DNA from: Bathyarchaeum sp965602795
Lineage (GTDB): Archaea > Thermoproteota > Bathyarchaeia > Bathyarchaeales > Bathyarchaeaceae
Reading direction: 5' to 3'
Assembly: GCA_965602795.1 (NCBI GenBank)
Contig: CBFCZR010000097.1
Span: 1-5,918, forward strand
Length of the DNA: 5,918 nucleotides
Below the pieces are notes generated by a model. The model was not told where the DNA came from and made no database searches. It saw only the letters and a list, made by a program, of their open reading frames with translations. The position numbers and the translations under genes were made by a program. Positions 1-4,176 of the stretch are shown here, piece after piece. Position 1 is the first letter of the stretch. Each line of letters opens with the position of its first letter.

Positions 1-582
1 AAGAAGTATGATGCTGAGGCTATCCGGCTCTTTGTTTTGTCTACCCATTACCGGAGCGAGATAGATTTCACTGACAAGAGGCTCAAGGGTTCTGAATCCA
101 GTTTGGGGAGACTCTATAACGCTTTGGAGTCTTTGGAGGATGCCATGAAAGTTTCAGTGAAGCGGGAGCTGAATGAGGAAGAAAAGAAGTTCGGCGAGAA
201 TATAGAGGAGCTTAGAGGCAAATTCATAGAGGCTATGGATGAAGATTTTAACACTCCGCAGGCGTTAGCTGCCCTATTTGACATGTCGAAGGAGATTAAC
301 AGATTTCTGGATAACCATAAACAAGTGAGCACCAAGATTCTAGAAAGGACTCATGACGACTTTTCTGTGCTGGGAAAGGCTTTGGGGCTCTTCCAGAAAG
401 AGAAAACCAAGAAGATTGGTGGAAAGATAGTGGATGATTTGGTGCAGCTTCTGTTTGATGTGCGGGAGGAGCTGCGCAAGAAAAGAGAATACAGCTTGTC
501 GGATGAGATTAGAGCAAGAATGAAAGAGGCAGGTTTGATTATAGAGGACACCGATGAGGGACCCAAGTGGAAACTGCCCTAA
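1..582 (+). CDS. cysS: Cysteinyl-tRNA synthetase, C-terminal 193 residues (5' end outside window)
   Basis: CysRS charges tRNA-Cys with cysteine using ATP in the cytoplasm. The frame is open from base 1, so the gene enters from the left, and the usual ~450-470 residue enzyme has lost its Rossmann catalytic part here. Visible are KKYDAEAIRLFVLSTHYRS and IDF, the class I stretch that normally follows the KMSKS loop. Next come the helical bundle with MDEDFNTPQALAALFD, typical of the CysRS DALR anticodon-binding region, and the family-typical ending with LSDEIRARMKEAG, IIEDT, G and W. The stop is TAA. The first 12 codons before the TTG at 37 fit the family, so no start lies inside the window. The thiI start codon lies inside the end of this gene, so the two are almost certainly one operon. 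Identification is from family motifs; I am very sure of the family. Confidence 0.94.
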   Translation, partial: KKYDAEAIRLFVLSTHYRSEIDFTDKRLKGSESSLGRLYNALESLEDAMKVSVKRELNEEEKKFGENIEELRGKFIEAMDEDFNTPQALAALFDMSKEINRFLDNHKQVSTKILERTHDDFSVLGKALGLFQKEKTKKIGGKIVDDLVQLLFDVREELRKKREYSLSDEIRARMKEAGLIIEDTDEGPKWKLP

Positions 583-1760
583 ACAAAGTCTACGACTCGG
601 TTATTATTCGTTTCAGCGGAGAATTGGGGCTGAAAAAGCATTGGACCAGAAAATATTACCAGAAGCGGCTTGCTAGAAACCTGAAACAAACCTTGAAAAG
701 CTATAAAGTATCCTACACTGAACTTGTCCGCAAACATAGCAGATTCTACCTGAAAACCAGTTCAGCAGTGCAGGCAGCACAGAAGCTGGCACGGGTCTTC
801 GGAATCTCCTCGGCATCTCCTGCAATCGAAACCACATCTAAACTTGATGACGTAATCTACAAGAGCCTCTTCTTGGCTGGCAGAGTGTTAAAGGATGGGG
901 ACCGTTTTGCTGTTAAATGTAAGCGGGTTGGCAAACAAGGCTACTCAAGCTCTGATGTCCGCAACTTGCTGGGTCAACGTGTTCTCGACGAGTTCGGTGA
1001 GAGGCGGGGCTTAAGCGTTGATTTGGGTAACCCTGACGTGACTTTGGGTGTTGAGGTTAGAGGCGCCCAAGCCTTCCTTTATTCGCAGGTTGTTGAGGGT
1101 GTTGGCGGCATGCCTCTTGGCACTCAACGGAAGCTTGTTGGTTTGTTTAGTGGAGGAATAGATTCGGCGGTTGGGTTGTGGCTGGTTATGAAGCGGGGCA
1201 GCCCAGTTGTGCCAGTTTATTTTGAGATTTCACCTTTCACGGATGAAAAAACAAAAGAGAGAGCCCTGAAGGTTGCTGAGGTGCTGTTGGGTTGGGCGGT
1301 TGGGTTCCCCAGAAAAGTTTACATCGTTCAACACGGCGAAAACCTGAAGCAGATCATGGAAACCAACAGGAAATACTCGTGTCTGCTGTGTAAACGGATG
1401 ATGTATCGGATAGCTGAGCGGTTGGCAGAACAGTTTAGGGCTGAGGGAATCGTCACTGGAGAGGCTATAGGCGAGCAGGCTAGCCAAACATTAACTAACC
1501 TGCGGGTGCTGAACGCTGCAGTCAAAGATTACCCTGTCCATAGACCATTACTGGGTTTTGACAAGGAAGAAACTGAGGCAATCGCAAGGAAGATTGGAAC
1601 ATACAGGTTTTCGAGCAAGAAGGCTGGGGCATGCACAGCAGTTCCCTATCAGCCATCCACAAAAGCAAAACTAGAAGATGTGATTAAGGCTGAGGAGAAG
1701 CTGGACATAGAAGCAATGGTTAAAAAATCACTTGATTCCATCAAAGTCGTTGAATTATGA
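567..1760 (+). CDS. thiI: tRNA uridine-8 sulfurtransferase ThiI (archaeal, no rhodanese domain)
   Basis: ThiI adenylates uridine 8 of tRNA and replaces its oxygen with sulfur (4-thiouridine). The 397-residue product has an N-terminal ferredoxin-like region (VIIRFSGELGLK at 12-23), a THUMP RNA-binding domain (roughly 65-175) and a PP-loop ATPase domain opening with SGGIDS at 195-200. TGEAIGEQASQTLTNL (297-312) is the usual ThiI segment. Bacterial ThiI often carries a C-terminal rhodanese domain; this one stops after a short helical tail, as archaeal forms do. Cysteines 272 and 275 (CLLC) plus 356 (GACTAVP) match the three-Cys arrangement known for the archaeal Fe-S-dependent class, so a cluster is inferred. 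The GTG start is the only start after an in-frame TGA at 555-557, and GAGGG (556-560) sits 6 bases before it. The gene overlaps cysS by 16 bases, suggesting translational coupling. Confidence 0.94.
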   Translation: METALNKVYDSVIIRFSGELGLKKHWTRKYYQKRLARNLKQTLKSYKVSYTELVRKHSRFYLKTSSAVQAAQKLARVFGISSASPAIETTSKLDDVIYKSLFLAGRVLKDGDRFAVKCKRVGKQGYSSSDVRNLLGQRVLDEFGERRGLSVDLGNPDVTLGVEVRGAQAFLYSQVVEGVGGMPLGTQRKLVGLFSGGIDSAVGLWLVMKRGSPVVPVYFEISPFTDEKTKERALKVAEVLLGWAVGFPRKVYIVQHGENLKQIMETNRKYSCLLCKRMMYRIAERLAEQFRAEGIVTGEAIGEQASQTLTNLRVLNAAVKDYPVHRPLLGFDKEETEAIARKIGTYRFSSKKAGACTAVPYQPSTKAKLEDVIKAEEKLDIEAMVKKSLDSIKVVEL

Positions 1761-1766
1761 CCTCAG

Positions 1767-1788
1767 TTTTTGCAAGAGCAAAGCTCTT
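1767..1788 (+). terminator. T-tract and short hairpin after thiI
   Basis: Seven bases after the thiI stop there is a run of five T (1767-1771). A perfect 6-bp inverted repeat follows, AAGAGC (1774-1779) and GCTCTT (1783-1788), around an AAA loop. Archaeal termination relies mainly on U-tracts, so the T run is the more meaningful element. The hairpin comes after it rather than before, so this is not a bacterial-style intrinsic terminator. The hairpin also sits 5 bases upstream of a TATA-like box, so an operator role for the next gene is an alternative. Confidence 0.35.
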
Positions 1789-1792
1789 ATGG

Positions 1793-1804
1793 TTAAAAAA
1801 TTAA
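1793..1804 (+). promoter_or_regulatory. TATA-like box for the membrane-protein gene
   Basis: TTAAAAAATTAA is centred about 26 bases upstream of the GTG at 1825. That is the distance at which archaeal transcription starts, so the mRNA would begin at or next to the start codon (leaderless). The lack of a convincing SD before 1825 agrees. This is inferred from spacing and AT richness only. Confidence 0.35.
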
Positions 1805-1824
1805 TTCTATTCTGAAACTGAATT

Positions 1825-2133
1825 GTGGTAAATGAAATGGACGTGCTTGTCTACATTTCGTTAGCTATTTTGGCGATAGTGATTGTAGTGGGAGTTATTG
1901 CAAAGCTGCTTTTGCGTAAAACACAGGATGAGGGAAAAGCAGAGAATATAGATTATCAAGCCTTTTTTATTCTAGGCCCTTCTTTTTTTTCGCTTGGGTT
2001 TATATTCATGGTGTTGGCTTTGACATCAGATTTCCCCATCGCAATTGGGATTCCATTTTTGGCTATGGGAATAATCTACTTAACAATTGGTTTGTCTAAT
2101 CGAAACAAAAATAACCAAACAGTAAACAGTTGA
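1825..2133 (+). CDS. Small three-helix membrane protein of unknown function
   Basis: I do not recognise this 102-residue protein as a named family. It has three hydrophobic segments: about residues 7-30 (ending in KLLLRK), 46-67 and 70-90, with a Lys/Glu/Asp-rich loop at 31-44 and a polar Asn-rich tail after 91. Positive charges after helix 1 (K27, R31, K32) and after helix 3 (R93, K95) could anchor the protein, but topology is not certain. No cysteine, no enzyme motif and no cleavable signal peptide are evident. The GTG at 1825 fits a leaderless transcript from the TATA-like box at 1793; the ATG at 1837 (residue 5) is an alternative, also without a good SD. The gene stands alone after the cysS-thiI pair and converges on the DUF3795 gene with a 16-base gap. 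Composition and the continuous hydrophobic pattern make it a credible gene. Confidence 0.72.
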   Translation: MVNEMDVLVYISLAILAIVIVVGVIAKLLLRKTQDEGKAENIDYQAFFILGPSFFSLGFIFMVLALTSDFPIAIGIPFLAMGIIYLTIGLSNRNKNNQTVNS

Positions 2134-2149
2134 ATAGGGAAAAATTTGG

Positions 2150-2494
2150 TTAAGCTGGCTTCTCTTTTTCTTTAAGCCATTGTTCGGTTCCAAGTTCTTT
2201 CCTTTTCTTGAGGTCGTTTTGTCTTGCAATGAGAGCTTTCTCTGCCTCTTCGTCACTTAAAGCTGGGTCACGTAACGACAAGAATGTTTCACAGGGGAGT
2301 TCACTGCATAAGCCGCAATGTTCTAGCTGTTTCGTGTTAACGCAGCAGTTGTATATCGGACAGCACTCAACATTCATCACAGCTGTCCAGAATGGCTTTC
2401 CTTCCTGTTGTTCGCATCCATTGCATTTTGTGTCTAAATGCTCGCAGGTTCCACAGAATAACCCACAAGCCGCTGCCAAATTTTTGTTCACCAT
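2150..2494 (-). CDS. DUF3795-type cysteine-rich protein, probably metal binding
   Basis: The 114-residue product has twelve cysteines, all in the first 68 residues: C10, C14, C17, C24, C27, C44, C45, C50, C51, C60, C63 and C68. The layout CGLFCGTC, CNGC, ECCPIYNCC and CGLCSELPC is the pattern I know from DUF3795 proteins, small presumed zinc- or cluster-binding proteins common in archaea and anaerobic bacteria with no established activity. The last 40 residues are a charged helix rich in Lys and Glu. The start is ATG at 2494; an in-frame TGA lies just upstream, so it cannot be longer. GGTGA (complement of 2498-2502) lies only 3 bases before the ATG. The next codon is GTG with a better 6-base spacing, so the true start may be one codon later. 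It is convergent with the membrane-protein gene. Family call is good; biochemical role unknown. Confidence 0.85.
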   Translation of the reverse strand: MVNKNLAAACGLFCGTCEHLDTKCNGCEQQEGKPFWTAVMNVECCPIYNCCVNTKQLEHCGLCSELPCETFLSLRDPALSDEEAEKALIARQNDLKKRKELGTEQWLKEKEKPA

Positions 2495-2507
2495 CTTTCA
2501 CCCGTCC

Positions 2508-2514
2508 ATTTAAT
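2508..2514. promoter_or_regulatory. Palindromic AT box in the divergent gap
   Basis: ATTTAAT reads the same on both strands. On the + strand it would place transcription start near 2537, leaving a leader of about 24 bases before the ATG at 2561, which suits an SD-led gene. On the minus strand it lies only about 17 bases from the DUF3795 start, closer than the usual ~25, so its use there is doubtful. Inferred from position only. Confidence 0.28.
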
Positions 2515-2560
2515 ACACATCGGTTATTCTAAACAGAAAAAGACTTCGGTGGAATATGAA

Positions 2561-2671
2561 ATGAACTTTAAGGATTGCATCAAGTTCGCTAACGAAAAGC
2601 CGGAGTTGGTTATTTTCAGAGTCCCCAAAGGGGAAGCCTACTTCTGGACCATGGAAACTAACTTAGTCTAA
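2561..2671 (+). pseudogene. 36-codon frame resembling a degraded PPOx-like flavoprotein N-terminus
   Basis: The frame reads MNFKDCIKFANEKPE, then a short middle part, then GEAYFWTMETNLV and TAA. From memory, the opening closely resembles archaeal pyridoxamine-5'-phosphate-oxidase-like FMN proteins, which begin similarly and continue with an ATVxGDQPRVR-type strand. That strand is absent, and the YFWTM piece resembles the later FYFxT strand, so an internal deletion plus an early stop is the simplest reading. Intact members are about 130-150 residues. GGTGG (2548-2552) is 8 bases before the ATG and a TATA-like box lies at 2508, so it may still be expressed. An alternative in-frame GTG start is at 2549. 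After the stop, another frame (2667-2720) continues with a Lys-rich stretch, which could be a shifted remnant. The alternative is a genuine small protein. Family resemblance is moderate and was not searched. Confidence 0.38.
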
Positions 2672-2725
2672 GAAGGAAATAGATTTGGATAAAACTAGAA
2701 ACGCAAAATCGGTTAAAACTTGAAT

Positions 2726-2759
2726 AAAACTCGGTTTGTACGCTAAGAAAAACCGTTTT
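2726..2759. terminator. Putative bidirectional stem-loop terminator
   Basis: CGGTTT (2732-2737) pairs perfectly with AAACCG (2750-2755). After a 2-base bulge the stem extends through AAAA (2726-2729) with TTTT (2756-2759). T-rich ends appear on both strands: TTTTC on +, and GGTTTTTCTT on - across 2745-2754. It lies between the end of the short + frame and the stop of the minus-strand zinc-ribbon gene, so it could end both transcripts. Sequence-based guess. Confidence 0.38.
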
Positions 2760-2771
2760 CTAATGTGGACT

Positions 2772-2894
2772 TCAAGGGGTTACGCAGACAGTCCATAATG
2801 TTTCCACTCTTCCACAGACGTCACATCTGTACTGTTTCATGTAACCTGATTCCTTGACGATTTCCATTTCCAAGTTACAGTCAGGGCACTTCAT
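2772..2894 (-). CDS. 40-residue zinc-ribbon protein
   Basis: The product holds two CxxC knuckles, CPDC at residues 3-6 and CDVC at 24-27, separated by 17 residues. This is a classical treble-clef or rubredoxin-like zinc ribbon that would bind one Zn through four cysteines. It also has a lone C37 near its end (WTVCVTP). Proteins this short are usually nucleic-acid or protein-interaction modules; no enzyme activity is suggested. The start is set by a full-length SD (complement of 2903-2910) exactly 8 bases before the ATG at 2892-2894. A longer reading from the TTG at 2990 is unlikely because that codon lies within or upstream of the TATA-like sequence at 2971-2983. Its stop is near a stem-loop at 2726-2759. 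The gene lies in the same direction as the peroxiredoxin pair but has its own promoter. Credible as a gene; specific function unknown. Confidence 0.75.
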   Translation of the reverse strand: MKCPDCNLEMEIVKESGYMKQYRCDVCGRVETLWTVCVTP

Positions 2895-2902
2895 TCTTTT
2901 GC

Positions 2903-2910
2903 TCACCTCC
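2903..2910 (-). promoter_or_regulatory. Full Shine-Dalgarno site for the zinc-ribbon gene
   Basis: The minus strand reads GGAGGTGA here, perfectly complementary to the CCTCC/TCACC end expected of archaeal 16S rRNA. Eight bases separate it from the ATG at 2894. It decides the start: the open frame otherwise extends 32 codons further upstream. Confidence 0.8.
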
Positions 2911-2970
2911 AACTTTGGCTTACCTAACGTTTTGTTGTTATCTTCCTTTGCGGGTTTCACTACCTTAGAG

Positions 2971-2983
2971 GATAATATATATC
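2971..2983 (-). promoter_or_regulatory. TATA-like box for the zinc-ribbon gene
   Basis: The minus strand reads GATATATATTATC. A start about 25 bases downstream (near 2950) would give a leader of roughly 55 bases ending in the strong SD at 2903-2910. The same bases could act on the + strand, but no proper + gene starts within reach. Confidence 0.45.
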
Positions 2984-3042
2984 TATACAATGTAAACTAC
3001 ATAGTCTATATATTAATTCTAAATCCATACACCGGCATAGAC

Positions 3043-3129
3043 TGCCCAGCGATTCCCTACCCGTTATTCGCGAAAGCGAAGCTAGAAAAAGCAATCAAAG
3101 ATAAGAAAAAAATAAAAAGAGAGGAAATG
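3043..3129 (+). pseudogene. ThiI-like C-terminal fragment without a start codon
   Basis: The + strand frame here reads CPAIPYPLFAKAKLE then KAIKDKKKIKREEM. Aligned without gaps to residues 356-384 of the ThiI at 567-1760 (CTAVPYQPSTKAKLE, then DVIKAEEKLDIEAM), I count 14 identities in 29, including the Cys of the three-Cys set, PY and KAKLE. By hand count the bases are about 66% identical, and eight of the identical residues use different synonymous codons, which points to an old protein-level relationship. No ATG, GTG or TTG precedes it in frame after about 2990, so it is not an intact gene; the frame runs on to TGA at 3175-3177. No PP-loop or THUMP sequence is visible upstream. The Lys-rich second half coincides with the antisense T-rich terminator, so similarity there may be compositional. 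Moderate to low confidence. Confidence 0.35.
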
Positions 3130-3150
3130 AAGCGGCGCCATTACGCTGCT
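3100..3150 (-). terminator. Stem-loop plus T-rich terminator of the peroxiredoxin operon
   Basis: On the minus strand, AGCAGCG (complement of 3144-3150) can pair with CGCCGCT (complement of 3131-3137) with one mismatch. The winged-helix gene's TAA lies in the 6-base loop. Downstream, the complement of 3100-3123 is a long pyrimidine stretch with runs of five and seven T. A T-rich tract just after the last stop is what archaeal polymerase terminates on. Confidence 0.55.
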
Positions 3151-3371
3151 AGTTTGCTTCCTTCTGGAGTCAGCTGATATTTGTTGTCTACCTGCTTTAC
3201 GAATCCCGCTTTAACCAGTTGCCGGAGACCGCTTCTAACTCTGAACATGGGCATTCCGGTGGCTCCTGAAAGAGCATCAGGTGTTGAAGCTCCGCTCTTC
3301 AAAGCAGACAACATTTTGATGCCGCTTTTGGTTGGTTTTCCGTCTGCAGATACACATGGCACGGCAATCAC
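3141..3371 (-). CDS. Small winged-helix DNA-binding protein coupled to peroxiredoxin
   Basis: The 76-residue product is one winged helix-turn-helix domain. A first helix (SGIKMLSALKSG, 16-27) leads into the helix-turn-helix (TPDALSGATGMPMFRVRSGLRQLVKAGF, about 30-57). The wing strands follow at VKQVDNKYQLTPEGSKL. The HTH core resembles MarR/ArsR-like archaeal regulators, but I cannot name a subfamily, and it lacks the extra dimerisation helices of full-size MarR. It has a single cysteine, C6, in the N-terminal arm. The GTG start shares GTGA with the peroxiredoxin stop (4-base overlap), so translation is probably coupled; no strong SD is seen. A second GTG three codons on (3360-3362) is possible. 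A repressor or activator of its own operon, perhaps redox-sensitive, is inferred from context only. A T-rich terminator follows the stop. Confidence 0.8.
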   Translation of the reverse strand: MIAVPCVSADGKPTKSGIKMLSALKSGASTPDALSGATGMPMFRVRSGLRQLVKAGFVKQVDNKYQLTPEGSKLAA

Positions 3372-4015
3372 AGCTTCTTGAAGCAGAGGTACCAGTCCTT
3401 GCAGTCGTAGCCCTCTTTGATTCTCTCTTCGGCTTGCTCTGATGTCTTGGGTGGAGGAACAACAACTGGGTCGCCTGGGTTCCAGTTTGCAGGCGTAGCC
3501 ACCTTATGTTTGTCAGTTGTCTGAAGTGCATCGATGATTCTCAAGATTTCTTGCATGTTTCTGCCTGTTGTCAGCGGATAATATAGGATGGTTCTGATTT
3601 TGCTTTCCGGGTCCATGATGAAGACGCAACGAACAGTTTCTGTTTTGCTTTGTGCGGGGTGTATCATCCCAAATTTTTCTGAAACTTCCTTGTTCAAGTC
3701 TGCGATTATGGGGAAAGGAATCTTCACTCCCATCTTTTCTTCAACATTTCTTATCCATGCGATGTGGGAGGAGGCGCTGTCAACGCTTAAGCCCAGAAGT
3801 TCAGTGTTCCGTTTCTTCAGTTCGTCATAAATCTCGGAAAAGGCGATGAACTCTGTGGTGCAGACCGGCGTGAAATCTGCGGGATGCGAGAACAGGACAA
3901 GCCAGCTTCCTTCGAAATCTGAGAGCCTCAAAGTTCCCTGAGTTGTAAGAGCTTCGAAGTCTGGTGCTTTTTCGCCAATCAATGGTAACCTAATCTCATC
4001 TGATTTTTCTTCCAT
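3368..4015 (-). CDS. Peroxiredoxin, archaeal 1-Cys/Prx6-type (thiol peroxidase)
   Basis: Peroxiredoxins reduce H2O2 and organic peroxides through an active-site cysteine. Numbered from the ATG at 4015, the 215-residue protein shows GEKAPDFEA (14-22) and the active-site motif HPADFTPVCTTEF (44-56) with T49 and peroxidatic C52. The conserved arginine is R129. The C-terminal arm has VATPANWNPGD (172-182) and GYDCKDWYLC (202-211). C205 and C211 correspond to the arm cysteines of archaeal Prx6-type enzymes such as that of Aeropyrum pernix. Length matches that group. C130 beside R129 is an additional cysteine. The open frame extends to an ATG at 4027 and a TTG at 4048. I prefer 4015 because GGTGA (complement of 4021-4025) is 5 bases upstream and family members begin a few residues before the IGEKAPDF motif. 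It forms an operon with the winged-helix gene and is divergent from the GNAT gene. Confidence 0.95.
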   Translation of the reverse strand: MEEKSDEIRLPLIGEKAPDFEALTTQGTLRLSDFEGSWLVLFSHPADFTPVCTTEFIAFSEIYDELKKRNTELLGLSVDSASSHIAWIRNVEEKMGVKIPFPIIADLNKEVSEKFGMIHPAQSKTETVRCVFIMDPESKIRTILYYPLTTGRNMQEILRIIDALQTTDKHKVATPANWNPGDPVVVPPPKTSEQAEERIKEGYDCKDWYLCFKKL

Positions 4016-4020
4016 CAAAA

Positions 4021-4025
4021 TCACC
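4021..4025 (-). promoter_or_regulatory. Ribosome binding site choosing the peroxiredoxin start
   Basis: The minus strand reads GGTGA, 5 bases before the ATG at 4015. The two upstream candidates (ATG 4027, TTG 4048) have only a weak GAGAG or nothing in front of them. An AT-rich TATA-like region around 4045-4065 would put the transcript start near 4027-4040, which also favours the innermost start. Confidence 0.5.
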
Positions 4026-4031
4026 ATAAGA

Positions 4032-4083
4032 TTTCTCTCAGCAACCAAAATAAACTTATCTAAACACAGTTTGTAGAGAGAAA
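4032..4083. repeat. 8-bp inverted repeat and TAAAC repeats in the divergent promoter region
   Basis: TTTCTCTC (4032-4039) and GAGAGAAA (4076-4083) form a perfect 8-bp inverted repeat around 36 bases that hold the probable peroxiredoxin promoter. Inside is a small palindrome, AAAC-ACA-GTTT (4062-4072). TAAAC also occurs as direct copies at 4051, 4061, 4086 and 4110. This could be an operator for a regulator such as the adjacent winged-helix protein, but purine/pyrimidine runs of this length arise by chance in AT-rich DNA. Confidence 0.3.
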
Positions 4084-4110
4084 GTTAAACCTTGAATTGG
4101 TCAGCAATGT

Positions 4111-4169
4111 AAACTTTTATCCAGAGAACCGTTCGACATCTTATATGTAACGCAGATAAGCTTTGGAGG
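4111..4169 (+). promoter_or_regulatory. Promoter region and SD of the GNAT gene
   Basis: Two TATA-like boxes are visible: AAACTTTTAT (4111-4120) and TTATATG (4141-4147). GGAGG (4165-4169) lies 7 bases before the GTG at 4177 and fixes that start. The first box would give a leader of about 35 bases that includes the SD. The second would start transcription at or within the SD, so the first box fits better, although the second is closer to the archaeal consensus. Confidence 0.45.
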
Positions 4170-4176
4170 AACAATT

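Noticed and set aside
114..566. Two minus-strand open frames (114-335 and 351-566) opposite cysS
   Set aside because: Ser-rich translations typical of antisense shadows; the + strand has full CysRS motifs.
1230..1525. Minus-strand frames opposite the PP-loop part of thiI
   Set aside because: No SD, no family resemblance, fully inside a well-supported gene.
2208..2513. A 101-codon + frame opposite the DUF3795 gene
   Set aside because: Its residues mirror the cysteine codons of the real minus-strand gene and show no domain of their own.
2854..2990. N-terminal part of the + frame that runs into the ThiI-like fragment
   Set aside because: It is antisense to the zinc-ribbon gene, its leader and promoter; only the part after about 3022 has any resemblance to a protein.
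2895..2990. 32-residue N-terminal extension of the zinc-ribbon protein
   Set aside because: The TTG start lies at the TATA-like box and has no SD, whereas the ATG at 2894 has a perfect one.
3277..3531. Minus-strand 84-codon frame overlapping the peroxiredoxin/winged-helix junction, and + frames at 3181-3381 and 3588-3849
   Set aside because: They lie within two genes with clear domains, in other frames, without SD or recognisable motifs.
4095..4160. tRNA-like GTTCGA sequence near 4131
   Set aside because: No T-stem, acceptor stem or anticodon arm can be formed around it; the bases belong to the GNAT promoter region.
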